From SYFY01 sp041752315 (GTDB lineage Bacteria > Pseudomonadota > Gammaproteobacteria > Pseudomonadales > Azotimanducaceae): a stretch of DNA of 64,000 bases. The notes below the pieces were generated by a model. The model ran no database searches, was not told where the DNA came from, and saw nothing but the letters and a program-made list of their open reading frames with translations. Every line of letters begins with the position of its first letter. The stretch's first letter is position 1. Position numbers and translations under genes: made by a program. The stretch is taken from positions 82,791 to 146,790 of the forward strand of contig JBGSHJ010000067.1 in NCBI GenBank assembly GCA_041752315.1. Direction: 5' to 3'. Positions 55,701 through 63,818 of this stretch are shown here, one piece after another.

Positions 55701-55891
55701 CAGGCGACGTCATGGCACAATCAAGCGATGTCTCCGGAGAGCAGCGTTTCCTCGAGGGATTGTCGCTTGAGGCCGCAAAGATGGCGCTGGCGCTTAACTA
55801 CACCAGCGAAGAGGTTGAAACCGTGGTGGCACTGTATGCAGGGCTTGATGCGGCATACCGCAGGTTTGGCAAACTTGGATTCGAGAGATAG
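52769..55891 (+). CDS. Secreted HExxH metalloprotease-like protein
   Basis: A 1040-residue exported protein. The chosen ATG at 52769 follows GGGAG; ATG 52745 is also possible. A signal peptide spans about residues 1-32 (ends STYAQ). Low-complexity Pro/Ser/Thr stretches occupy about 130-210. The zinc site is MVHEIGHTWSLDH (His774, His778, His784), which matches the metzincin pattern HExxHxxGxxH except that Ser replaces Gly. There are several cysteines in the first 260 residues. I cannot name a family for the rest. It follows the pga operon by 415 bases and might process surface proteins or matrix. Confidence 0.75.
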   Translation: MSESSAVSISVSCWLILLVCSGVGFTDSTYAQPNVATNAVPLASVPPEDCNVPPQDLVAPDLPPGTDRVVRIVSVNGYYRPELSTGSMADLRLAKLSVEPRRGGYRWGPKCRGTVKFFFLAAGDQPSNDEVPVSGTPKVAPSAPVTSPSSMSTEPAPNWQDSADLPPALSPQSPSVSDQDTSADTRTMAGGRKDDPCPPPGGAVNSVMLERVRFLVQRCSSVTSSCAATASPAGASGDCVTKCRQWSPPSIQGAPLEGETIGLILQDGERISWNAEVAKTARFKRIEYPDTGEEIHGPILERAQFSNGVTIREVEYGRFSAEVPVSLLGSRSTVSQNATDGSTTNSRPARSAPPVSRITLNGKATFEHLWYTGDGGKFVLRFTNQGSGQSPADSSESGICPPSGTLVVHVVVKTLDPFFTGVVSQTFTLVSGASRNLTGTVDSLLQAMTSYQSDILLGARIEIRTWDELQPAAFIDDFWFGVYRFLDVADDKHADGTVEMARTLSDGKNGVVRQRKMALRVHPEAAVQFDSDDPSEFQVRVQQELGTFRFDPPIGDVRQQYSGRVILSSKSPLRRIGTLAMKGTGEPQNRILFNEGGFEKTLAGVLLLAKEPGNSSAKPPHGTFGHPALIPKPEWLQIESRSQRDALGLAIRRQMQLLWSEAGLLQGIRWTSSADLNNTIEFRYSTFDNRKGFPRAKSIVENQAAIFQDIIRKRHLWSKPELAFRLSQAINPGLRATIDLWPDSILEGVPPLPDNRVSQTSDQMARAFAKTMVHEIGHTWSLDHPVKTLEVGNNAELQKLVLADEPINSNRAIRLAFHGETTRLLPLIDPDDTPAKRVFIRPGTIRDALIGLPSIGVENFLINDRGVTLYSCGYLVDRSAWNEADLRAEEIAYRENLVTLCQQTDLSEQNRTIFMRFSGHLSSANVDPIEIQPADGGTVTTVTEGSRVEELLVENGQPALLDGYMVGSSANTIFDKVTGDVMAQSSDVSGEQRFLEGLSLEAAKMALALNYTSEEVETVVALYAGLDAAYRRFGKLGFER

Positions 55892-56276
55892 GCCTCAAAG
55901 TTCCAGCTTCGTTCCCGGCGCTAGGGGCCAACCAGGTTCCGGTACTATTCATCGCGCTTTCCGCTTGCCCGTGTATCGCCTCACGGAAAATGAGGTGCTT
56001 TATCCGTTGCTTCGGTCAGGCGAACTGAACAAACGAGCGACTGTGACAGAACTGCTGCTGGACGATCCGCGTGCCATCATCGGATTCGATGGCAGGCCGA
56101 CCGACACCAACTCATTTGCCGCATTTTATTCTGCGCGCATGACACCCCATCTTCTGTTTCTTCATTCACAGGGGATTCCACTTCACCCGGCGATCACCGG
56201 CTACAACGAGGCCGCGTTTTACGCACATCGGGTCGAACACGCGATCGACATTGCAGTCGAGCAACTCAGGCGCTGA
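55836..56276 (+). pseudogene. Thioredoxin-fold protein remnant without CxxC
   Basis: The frame overlaps the end of the protease gene. Its last 105 residues (LTENEVLYPLLRSGELNKRA, then TVTELLLDD, FYSARMTPHLLFLHSQG and LHPAITGYNEAAFYAH) match the thioredoxin-like SoxW type, including the cis-Pro after MT. The active-site CxxC that should lie just before TENEVL is missing (LPVY in its place). No convincing start or ribosome binding site exists; ATG 55836 is the only upstream option. It could be a 5'-truncated gene or a divergent redox-inactive protein. Confidence 0.5.
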
Positions 56277-56594
56277 GACTCTCTGAAACCGCACGCAGTC
56301 GAACTGCTTGAACCTGCCTCCTGCTTTGGGTAACCCCAACGATCGGACTTTGGTGCGTTCGACGGTGCGTGAACTGGACACTGTCACCCCGGAATCAATC
56401 AGTCCATGACAAAGGCCTGCTTGAGATCAGGCAGTGAATTCGATTGGCAACGGCGGCGCAACGGTGAGCACAGACAGACGACGAATACGCCGCCACGCGC
56501 GAAATATCCCTTTGCGATCAGACAATCAGGCGGCATCATCCTGACCATGTGGAGTCACTGCTGGTGCCTGGACGAGCACGGAGGAGGGTGACGG
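56277..56594. other. Intergenic region
   Basis: About 320 bases with no supportable gene, repeat or clear promoter. Confidence 0.4.
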
Positions 56595-57509
56595 ATGGAG
56601 AAGGGGCTCATGCTGTTGCTTGCGGCCACCGCAGGCTTTTTCGCCGGGGGCATGGTTGGATCAGCCACCGTACCCGAAGGCGTAGGGCTGGCTGCCGGTG
56701 CCACGGTGTTTCTCTGGGCAATGGGCGGGTCGGTCGTACTCCTTGTATTGTCCATCCGTATTGCACGGCGGCTGTCTGCGGCCCGGGTTCGCATGGCCGT
56801 ATTCGTGCTGCTGGCGGTGAATTGTGTGTTCGGGTTTCTGTTGATGGACAATACGAGGCAGGCCGAGGCCGGCACTACTTCCGCTGCATCTGCTTCTCGA
56901 CAGGTGACAACGTTGCCAGCTGCGGCGCGTTACCCCCACCTCAAACGAGCTGATCTACCAGCGGGATTGGGTATCCTGGTGATTTCACCTCTGCCGGGAG
57001 CAACCCTGTCATTCCACTCGGAGCCCGGCGTTGCACAGCAACCCGATGACTATCCGCCAGTGGCCGAGGTCCGCTTTGGAGTCGCCGTCCCATCCGTCGA
57101 TATTCTCGAAGCGCCTGCCAGGCTTGTGCCAGAACACCTGAAGATGGACTACGAGATCTTTCACCTTCGAGCCATCACGCTGACTCCGGGATGGGTTGAA
57201 GTGGTCGGGAACAGCACCACAGGTGAAACCTGGTGGGTTGATCGCACCCAGGGGCGGTTTGTGGCATGGCCAGAGTTCCTGGTTGCCGCAGCGGCAGTGA
57301 TTCCGTTCGAGGATGCCCGCATCCACGCACGTCCACTTGATGATTCACCTGTACTCGCCACCACCACACAGTCGCTGCAACCGCTTGCCGTGCGCGGGGA
57401 CTGGCTGAAGGTGTCGATCAGCCAGCTCGCCGACCGGATGCCGCCGGAAGGTTGGCTCCGGTGGCGGGACGACGATCGACTGCTGGTCAGTTACAAACCG
57501 CTTGGCTGA
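56595..57509 (+). CDS. Membrane protein with C-terminal SH3-like domain
   Basis: A 304-residue protein with three membrane spans in the first 90 residues (GLMLLLAATAGFFAGGMVG, VFLWAMGGSVVLLVL, MAVFVLLAVNCVFGFLLM), then an extracytoplasmic domain. The last 70 residues (EDARIHARPLDDSPVLATTT then LQPLAVRGDWLKVSIS and GWLRWRDDDRLL) look like a bacterial SH3 fold, which often binds cell wall. Function is unknown. GGAGGG precedes the start. It is 62 bases upstream of the OmpA-type gene on the same strand. Confidence 0.75.
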   Translation: MEKGLMLLLAATAGFFAGGMVGSATVPEGVGLAAGATVFLWAMGGSVVLLVLSIRIARRLSAARVRMAVFVLLAVNCVFGFLLMDNTRQAEAGTTSAASASRQVTTLPAAARYPHLKRADLPAGLGILVISPLPGATLSFHSEPGVAQQPDDYPPVAEVRFGVAVPSVDILEAPARLVPEHLKMDYEIFHLRAITLTPGWVEVVGNSTTGETWWVDRTQGRFVAWPEFLVAAAAVIPFEDARIHARPLDDSPVLATTTQSLQPLAVRGDWLKVSISQLADRMPPEGWLRWRDDDRLLVSYKPLG

Positions 57510-57571
57510 AGTGCGACAACTTCGACGGCTGCAAGCGCCAGGTAATCCGGCGAGTCACTGGAGCAACAAAC

Positions 57572-58855
57572 ATGCATGACGGACTGAAAACCATGAACCC
57601 TGATGTGCGGCGCAGCGTGCACGTATCGGCCAGTCGGGCCGCCGCAGCGACTGTGGTACTTGCACTGGCTGTTGCGGCCATGGCGGGTGAACCTGAGGTT
57701 CCGTCTCCGACACCGGTTCGTCTCGACTACCTGACGCTGGCCAACGGCGCCGTCCCTGTCAGTGTCAGTGGTGATGGCGCGATGCTGGGAGCCTCTTACT
57801 CGCAGGCGATCCGGATTGTCGACGGCAATCCGTCAGGATTCGTTCTCACGACCAAGCCAGGGGCGGAATCGCTTTCGACCGAGTTTCTCTATGAACTTCC
57901 CGCGCTGACAACGTTCGACCGTTTCGCTGTCCCGAACGTCCTCGAAACGCCCAGTCCGGGTACCACCTTTGTTCGGGACCTTCGCATCGAGGGGTCGTCA
58001 ACCGGCGCGGCAAGCGGCTTTGTCACGCTTGCCTCCACCACACTGCAAACATATTCGGCAAGGGGCGAGCACACCGAGATACTGCCTACCCTGCAGATGC
58101 CCGTTCGCTGGGTAAAACTGGTGTTGGGAGGAGGTATCTCGGTGCTGCAACCGAACAGCTTCTTCGAATTTTCGGAGATCATCGGCAATGGCCGGCAGGA
58201 ATCCCCGGGGTTGTTGCAACGATTCACCGGTTCGTGGAAAGGCAGGGGAGTGAAAGTTTCACTTGAGCAGGCTGGCGCCGTCGTGGCTGGCTGCTACGAC
58301 AGCGATGGAACGCTGAGTGGCACAGTCTCCGGAAATCTGTTGCGCGCACTCGGTGTGTCGCGCGGAACCGGTGTGGAGAGCAGTTTCATTCTCACCGTGC
58401 TCGAGGATGGCGGCCTGTTTGGTGTCCGCTCGAGCAATGGCGCGCCATTTGCGATGTACACAGGTGCCGCGTCGGATGTCGGTCCGACCTGTGCACAACC
58501 GTCGACCCCTGCGCTTGGCTGTGGCGCGATCATTCATGGCATCCAGTTCGACTTCGACTCCGCGACGATCCGCTCCGATTCAGGTCCGGTGCTGGATGCA
58601 CTGTCCGCCGGTCTTTCGAAGGAACCCAGGCAGTTGATTGTCATTGAAGGACATACTTCCAGTGAAGGAGGCGAGGACTACAATCGGAGCCTCTCGGAGA
58701 GGCGCGCGAATGCCGTTGTGCAGGATCTTGTTTCACGAGGTATCGCGGCGACCCGGCTGAGTGCGGCAGGGCTGGGTGAAAGTCGGCCAATCGCGACCAA
58801 TGACGATGAAAACGGGCGATCTCTGAACCGTCGTGTCGAGGTCCAATGCAGGTGA
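57572..58855 (+). CDS. OmpA-family peptidoglycan-binding protein
   Basis: A 427-residue exported protein. ATG at 57572 follows GGAG. The signal region is residues 1-46 (ALAVAAMAGEP), with a long n-region. The middle part (about 50-200) looks like a beta-sandwich. The C-terminal 115 residues are an OmpA domain: IQFDFDSATIRSDSGPVLDA, VIEGHTSSEGGEDYNRSLSE and RRANAVVQDLVSRGI with the diaminopimelate-binding D and R positions. It probably links an outer-surface structure to peptidoglycan. Confidence 0.88.
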   Translation: MHDGLKTMNPDVRRSVHVSASRAAAATVVLALAVAAMAGEPEVPSPTPVRLDYLTLANGAVPVSVSGDGAMLGASYSQAIRIVDGNPSGFVLTTKPGAESLSTEFLYELPALTTFDRFAVPNVLETPSPGTTFVRDLRIEGSSTGAASGFVTLASTTLQTYSARGEHTEILPTLQMPVRWVKLVLGGGISVLQPNSFFEFSEIIGNGRQESPGLLQRFTGSWKGRGVKVSLEQAGAVVAGCYDSDGTLSGTVSGNLLRALGVSRGTGVESSFILTVLEDGGLFGVRSSNGAPFAMYTGAASDVGPTCAQPSTPALGCGAIIHGIQFDFDSATIRSDSGPVLDALSAGLSKEPRQLIVIEGHTSSEGGEDYNRSLSERRANAVVQDLVSRGIAATRLSAAGLGESRPIATNDDENGRSLNRRVEVQCR

Positions 58856-59008
58856 AACAGGTTGCAAGTCAGCCTTTTCCGATTGCCGACCAGCGGATAT
58901 CCGGCATTATCCGGTGGCAAGGCTGTGAACAAGTCTGCCGTTCAAGATGATTGGAATGGCACCGGCACTGACCGGCCCCGAAACAGGAGTGATCGACGAG
59001 TTGATGAC

Positions 59009-60190
59009 ATGACGTCCGGAAATGGCACGCGTACAGGCGTGGATGGATTTGTCGAGCTGAGCCAGGGCGATCCTGCACCGTGGTTCCATCAGCGCAGTCC
59101 GGTCAATCCACGTTATGCGCTGGACACCGCAGCCGGGCGTTATCTCGTGCTGTGTTTTTTCGGCTCCGCAGATTCGCCGCGCGCGCAGGCGGCGCTGAAG
59201 GCCGTGCGTGCGCAGCCGGGACTGTTCAATGATGAATTTGCCGCGTTTTTCGGAGTGAGCACCGATCCTGCCGACGAGTCCCTGTCGCGCCTGCAGGAAC
59301 ATTATCCGGGATACCGTTACTTCTGGGATTTTGACTTCACCATCAGCCGCCTCTATGGCGCGGCATCACACCAGGCACCGCCCTCGACTGTCCTGCCCAA
59401 CTATCGCTACCAGTGGGTGGTGCTGGACCCGGCGCTGCGCGTCGTGACCCGGCTGCACATGCGGGACGACGGTTCCGAACACTCTGTGGTAGTCGACCTG
59501 CTCCGTGGGTTGCCTCCACCAGCGAGCCATGCTGGCAGCGAAACACCAGCCCCGGTTCTGCTGCTGCCGAATGTTTTCGAGCGCCCGCTTTGCCAACGTC
59601 TCATCGATCTGTACCACGTTGCACAACCTGAAGATTCGGGGTTCATGCGAGAAGAGGCCGGACTCACCGTATCTGCCATCGACCATGCCCACAAACAACG
59701 CCGAGACGTGAACATCGATGATGGAAAGTTGATCGCCCTGCTCAAGCAGAGGGTCGTTCAGCGCGTCGTTCCCGAGATCCGCAAGGCGTTCCAGTTCCAG
59801 GTCACGCGCATGGAGCGATACATCGTTGCCGCCTACTCCGCAGAACACGGTGGTCACTTCCAGCCGCATCGGGACAACACGACCCGTGGCACGGCGCACC
59901 GGCGCTTTGCGTTGTCAGTCAATCTGAACGAGGACTATGACGGTGCTGAACTCGGGTTCCCGGAGTTTGGTGGTCGAACCTATCGAACCGGTGTCGGGGG
60001 AGCGATAGTCTTCTCCTGTTCCCTGCTGCATACCGTCAGACCGATCAGGCGTGGTACACGGTACGTGTTCCTGCCGTTTCTCTATGACGATGCGGCAGCG
60101 CTGATCCGCGAACAGAACAACCGGTTTCTCGGCGAGGGATTGCAGACCTACACGGCGCGACCCAATGACCATGACTCACGGCCGACCTGA
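59009..60190 (+). CDS. Redoxin-like domain fused to Fe(II)/2OG prolyl-4-hydroxylase-type oxygenase
   Basis: A 393-residue two-domain protein. Residues about 10-165 adopt a peroxiredoxin/thioredoxin-like pattern (GDPAPWFHQRSPVN, VLCFFGSADSPRAQAALKAV, FFGVSTDPADES) but the peroxidatic Cys position is not Cys (SADSPRAQ). The C-terminal half is a prolyl-4-hydroxylase-type dioxygenase: H-x-D in GGHFQPHRDN, distal His in CSLLHTVRPI and the 2OG-binding Arg in GTRYVFLPF. Fusions of this kind occur in proteobacteria without known substrate. The start could vary; ATG 59009 fits the domain boundary. Confidence 0.85.
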   Translation: MTSGNGTRTGVDGFVELSQGDPAPWFHQRSPVNPRYALDTAAGRYLVLCFFGSADSPRAQAALKAVRAQPGLFNDEFAAFFGVSTDPADESLSRLQEHYPGYRYFWDFDFTISRLYGAASHQAPPSTVLPNYRYQWVVLDPALRVVTRLHMRDDGSEHSVVVDLLRGLPPPASHAGSETPAPVLLLPNVFERPLCQRLIDLYHVAQPEDSGFMREEAGLTVSAIDHAHKQRRDVNIDDGKLIALLKQRVVQRVVPEIRKAFQFQVTRMERYIVAAYSAEHGGHFQPHRDNTTRGTAHRRFALSVNLNEDYDGAELGFPEFGGRTYRTGVGGAIVFSCSLLHTVRPIRRGTRYVFLPFLYDDAAALIREQNNRFLGEGLQTYTARPNDHDSRPT

Positions 60191-60516
60191 GATGGCCCGA
60201 TCTTGTACGCGACGTCTCTTGCAATCATGGTGCAATACTGACGCCAGCGAACACACTGGTGGAAATCCATGACCATGGTCGTGTTGTCCATCACACAATC
60301 CTCCCACCTGCAGTGGTAGAAGCTTTCACGGTTCAAACTTTCGCGCTGTTTCGCGGGCGAGGTTGCGGATGACAGGCTATGCTCGGGTTTTTGCGGACAC
60401 TGCGTCAATGCACATGCCTGCATCGATTCCACAAATCCGTTGCTTTCTCGGTAAACAATCCGATGCACGCACTCCGCAGTGCGCCATCCATCCCTGCAGC
60501 GATCCCAACGCGGGCG
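60191..60516. other. Intergenic region and uncertain 5' part of the methyltransferase gene
   Basis: About 325 bases. The frame of the methyltransferase is open back to 60379, with ATGs at 60379 and 60463, but no ribosome binding site or family similarity was seen there. Confidence 0.4.
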
Positions 60517-61383
60517 ATGGCTGATCCCCGTCCCTTCAGACGTCCGCTTCTGGCAGATGAAACGCGAAGCATCGCGCAGGTCCGGGAGCACTACGCCATC
60601 GAAGTCGTGCTCGCCGACCGCCTGCGCAACGCAGGTCCCGAAGAGCGGCCCATGCTCTACCGAATCGTCTATGACGAACTGTTCCGACGGCTGCCGCATC
60701 ATCCGCAGCTGACGCGCAAGCAAACGGCGGAGGAACACCGGATCGATGTCGATCGACAGCTTGCCTTTCTGCGTCCCCACCTCCGACCACAGGGTGTGTT
60801 CATGGAAATCGGCGCCGGAGACTGCGCGCTGTCGCTGCGGGTGGCAGACCTGTGCGGTCATGTTTATGCAGTCGACGTGTCGCGGGAGATTGCCAGAGGG
60901 CAGACACTGCCCGCCAATTGCGATTTTGTGCTGAGCAGCGGGTGCGACATCCCGGTGCCACCGTCATCGGTCGACGTGGCGTACAGCAATCAGCTCATGG
61001 AACATCTGCATCCGGATGATGCGGATACGCAGCTGCGCAACATCCATCACGCCATCCGGCCTGGTGGAAAGTACGTCTGCGTCACCCCGAACCGGGTGTC
61101 CGGTCCTTGGGATGTTTCGATGTACCTTGACGAGGTCGCGCGCGGAATGCACCTTCGCGAGTACAGCATCGACGAACTGCTGGCCCTGCTGCGCCGGGTG
61201 GGCTTCGGGCGTGTCGACATCCATGCCGGTGGTCGCGGCTTTTACATGCGGGTGCCCCGGTCCTTCGTGCGCATGGCGGAGTCACTTCTCGAATGCATGC
61301 CCTATGCATTGCGCAGCAGAGTCACCCACTGGATGCCGGTTCGCGGGCTGCTCGGTCTACGCGTCGTAGCGTGGAAGATCTGA
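60517..61383 (+). CDS. Class I SAM-dependent methyltransferase
   Basis: A 288-residue Rossmann-fold methyltransferase. Motif I is VFMEIGAGDCALSLRVAD, motif II has YAVDVSREI and the post-I acidic residue; SNQLMEHLHPDDADTQLRNI and RPGGKYVCVTPN are motifs near the active site. The N-terminal 70 residues are helical. The type matches small-molecule or lipid methyltransferases; the acceptor is unknown. Start choice is uncertain (ATG 60463 and 60379 also in frame). Its GC-rich sequence resembles neighbouring genes. Confidence 0.85.
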   Translation: MADPRPFRRPLLADETRSIAQVREHYAIEVVLADRLRNAGPEERPMLYRIVYDELFRRLPHHPQLTRKQTAEEHRIDVDRQLAFLRPHLRPQGVFMEIGAGDCALSLRVADLCGHVYAVDVSREIARGQTLPANCDFVLSSGCDIPVPPSSVDVAYSNQLMEHLHPDDADTQLRNIHHAIRPGGKYVCVTPNRVSGPWDVSMYLDEVARGMHLREYSIDELLALLRRVGFGRVDIHAGGRGFYMRVPRSFVRMAESLLECMPYALRSRVTHWMPVRGLLGLRVVAWKI

Positions 61384-61519
61384 ACCTGGGAGTCCGCGCA
61401 GCAGAACAACGACGGGCTGCGGATGCGCAGACTCCTGGCTCGCCGGGAAGGCACCAGCGCGTGTATCGTTGATGTCCGCAGCCGTGGCCGCTGTTGTGAG
61501 AGAGGAGGTCGTAACCAAG

Positions 61520-62365
61520 ATGCCGGTGATCACGAGCCTGCACGAGGGCAGCATCTGCGCCTTTGACTACCGATGCAGCGGTGCGCCTGTGGAAGCGCCG
61601 TTCGCTGAAATCCACAAGTCACACTCGGTGTCCTACGTCAGGCGGGGAACGTTCAGTTGCAGTGTCCGCGGTCAGACATTCGAACTGGTGGCAGGGTCCG
61701 TGCTGGTCGGCAATCCAGGCGATGAATATCTCTGCGCCCACGACCATCATGATGGCGGCGATGAGTGCCTCTCGTTCCACCTGACGCCGGAACTGGTCGA
61801 GTCCATTGGCGTCGATTCGAAAGCCTGGCGCGTCGGTGTGGTGGGACCACTGCCGCAACTCGTGATGCTTGGTGAACTCGCGCAGGCCACCGCCGATGGC
61901 CGCTGCGATCTGGGTCTCGACGAGATCGGAGTGCTGTTTGCCACACGGTTTGTCGATGTGGTCTCCGGTCGAAAGAAGCTGGAGATCAAGGCAGGGCCGC
62001 GGGATCGGCAACGCGCCGTGTCCAGCGCGCTGTGGATCGATGCACACGCTGAGCAGGCCATCAACCTCGAGGCAGCCGCGCTTGAGGCAGGCCTGAGTCC
62101 TTTCCATTTCCTGCGGCTGTTCAGGGCTGTTCTCGGCGTGACCCCACATCAGTACCTGTTGCGGGCGAGGCTGCGTCGGGCGGCGAGGCTGCTCTCCGAA
62201 GACGAGCGGCCGATCACACAGGTTGCCTACGACGTGGGTTTTGCAGACCTCTCCAATTTTGTGCGTACCTTCCACCGGACGGCCGGTGTATCGCCGAGTG
62301 GATTCCGCAGGATTGCCCGCGGAAATCGCAAGATTCTCCAAGAGCACATTGCCAGACCCGCCTAG
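61520..62365 (+). CDS. AraC-family transcriptional regulator
   Basis: A 281-residue regulator. The N-terminal cupin-like ligand domain has HKSHSVSYVRRGTF and GNPGDEYLCAHDHHDGGDEC, unusually rich in His, Asp and Cys, perhaps metal or small-thiol sensing. The C-terminal double helix-turn-helix is typical (INLEAAALEAGLSPFHFLRL then AYDVGFADLSNFVRTFHRTA and GVSPSGFRR). ATG at 61520 was preferred over 61469 because GAGGAGG lies 11 bases upstream. It probably controls the VOC-SRPBCC-GFA genes that follow in the same direction. Confidence 0.9.
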   Translation: MPVITSLHEGSICAFDYRCSGAPVEAPFAEIHKSHSVSYVRRGTFSCSVRGQTFELVAGSVLVGNPGDEYLCAHDHHDGGDECLSFHLTPELVESIGVDSKAWRVGVVGPLPQLVMLGELAQATADGRCDLGLDEIGVLFATRFVDVVSGRKKLEIKAGPRDRQRAVSSALWIDAHAEQAINLEAAALEAGLSPFHFLRLFRAVLGVTPHQYLLRARLRRAARLLSEDERPITQVAYDVGFADLSNFVRTFHRTAGVSPSGFRRIARGNRKILQEHIARPA

Positions 62366-62404
62366 CATCGTTTCCCTGGAATCAATGCGACGGAGGATAC
62401 GACG

Positions 62405-62767
62405 ATGTATGACCACATTGGCCTGAAGACACGTGACCTCGATGCAAGCGTCCGCTTCTACAGCGCAGCGCTGGCAGGCCTCGGACATGTTCTGTGCACC
62501 TGTGACACCACTTCTGCCGGGCTGGGACCGCGGGATGCGCCAGCGCTCTGGCTGTACGCCGATACGGATGCAAGACCAGCGGGCGTGCATCTGGCTTTTT
62601 GCACCACCGAGCGCGCTGCGGTCGATGCATTCCACGTCGCCGGACTGAAAGCCGGCGGCCAGGACAACGGCGCACCGGGTGTTCGTGCAGGCTACGCCCC
62701 CAATTATTATGCGGCCTTTCTGCTCGACCCTGACGGCAACAATGTCGAAGCGGTCTGCTTCGCCTGA
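62405..62767 (+). CDS. VOC-family protein
   Basis: A 120-residue vicinal-oxygen-chelate protein. Family traits are MYDHIGLKTRDLDASVRFYS at the start, HLAFCTTERAAVDAFHVAGL in the centre and FLLDPDGNNVEAVCF at the end with the metal-ligand Glu. Similar to lactoylglutathione-lyase-like proteins of unknown substrate. It starts 39 bases after the AraC regulator and 14 bases before the SRPBCC gene. Confidence 0.9.
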   Translation: MYDHIGLKTRDLDASVRFYSAALAGLGHVLCTCDTTSAGLGPRDAPALWLYADTDARPAGVHLAFCTTERAAVDAFHVAGLKAGGQDNGAPGVRAGYAPNYYAAFLLDPDGNNVEAVCFA

Positions 62768-62781
62768 ACGAGGAGAATTCC

Positions 62782-63189
62782 ATGGCTTCCATTCGCAAGG
62801 AAATCGCGGTCGATGCCTCTCCGGAGACGGTGTGGGACGCACTGAAGGACATTGGCGCCCTGCATACACGACTGGTCCCCGGTTTTGTCACCGATACACG
62901 ACTCGAACCTGGCGCCCGCGTTGTCACGTTTGGCAACGGCCAGGTTGTGCGCGAACTGATCGTCGATGTGGATGACGAGGCTCGACGACTGGTGTGGGCT
63001 GTCGACCATGAACCTTTCCAGCACTACAACGCCTCTGCCCAGGTATTGCGCGAGGCACAGGGACAATCCCGATTCGTCTGGATTGCAGACCTGCTGCCCG
63101 ATGCACTGGCTGGTCATGTTTCGGCGATGATGGAAGAGGGTCTGCAGACCATCCGGGCCACGTTGGGAGGGGCTGACCGGACACGGTGA
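62782..63189 (+). CDS. SRPBCC (START/Bet v1-like) family protein
   Basis: A 135-residue helix-grip protein that binds a hydrophobic ligand. It begins IRKEIAVDASPETVWDALKD and ends with a long helix (SAMMEEGLQTIRATLG), as in polyketide-cyclase-type SRPBCC proteins. The ribosome binding site GAGGAG precedes the ATG. It is co-directional with the VOC and GFA genes. Confidence 0.9.
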   Translation: MASIRKEIAVDASPETVWDALKDIGALHTRLVPGFVTDTRLEPGARVVTFGNGQVVRELIVDVDDEARRLVWAVDHEPFQHYNASAQVLREAQGQSRFVWIADLLPDALAGHVSAMMEEGLQTIRATLGGADRTR

Positions 63190-63341
63190 GATGGGCAAGC
63201 GTTTGTTCGTCTGTACGGGGCGGGACCGGGTTCGCCGTGCGCAGCAAAGTTGGCGTGGATTGCCTGGACTCGTTGCGACGGCGGGTTGGCAGGCGTTGAA
63301 TGGTGACAATCCGGATTCCACCGATCTGTGGGGAGCACACA

Positions 63342-63818
63342 ATGATCCACGGCAGTTGTCTGTGTGGCGGTGTCCGTTTCGAAGTCGCGCGTTTCACCGG
63401 CCCCTTCGAGTTGTGTCACTGCAGCCGCTGTCGCAAGGTCAGTGGATCGGCGTTCATGGCCGGAGCTGGTGTCAGACGGCAGGATTTTCGCTGGATCTGC
63501 GGGCAGGACCTGATCACCTGCTTCGAAGCGCCGATCGTGGAATCACCACCTGCATACCGGGTGTGTTTCTGCAGCCGATGCGGTTGCTGTGTTCCGGACC
63601 CTGAGACACGCAGTGAAGTGTTCGAACTTGCCGCTGGACTGCTCGACGATGATCCGCTGATCCGTCCGGACAAACACATCTTCGTCGAATGCAAGGCGGA
63701 CTGGTTCGCCATCTCCGACACGCTCCCCTGTTTCGACAAGCCGGCGCTGCTGGCACATCGCGAACGCGGGGTACAACAGGATATCGAACACGATACATCA
63801 ACACGGGACAGGTCCTGA
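63342..63818 (+). CDS. GFA-family (glutathione-dependent formaldehyde-activating enzyme-like) protein
   Basis: A 158-residue zinc-binding protein of the GFA/CENP-V family. ATG at 63342 follows GGGAG. Zinc-site cysteines are in HGSCLCGGVRFEV, ELCHCSRCRKVSGSA and FCSRCGCCVPDP. Although named after a formaldehyde-glutathione adduct enzyme, most members have unknown function. It may act with the VOC and SRPBCC proteins in a small stress or detoxification set under the AraC regulator. Confidence 0.9.
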   Translation: MIHGSCLCGGVRFEVARFTGPFELCHCSRCRKVSGSAFMAGAGVRRQDFRWICGQDLITCFEAPIVESPPAYRVCFCSRCGCCVPDPETRSEVFELAAGLLDDDPLIRPDKHIFVECKADWFAISDTLPCFDKPALLAHRERGVQQDIEHDTSTRDRS

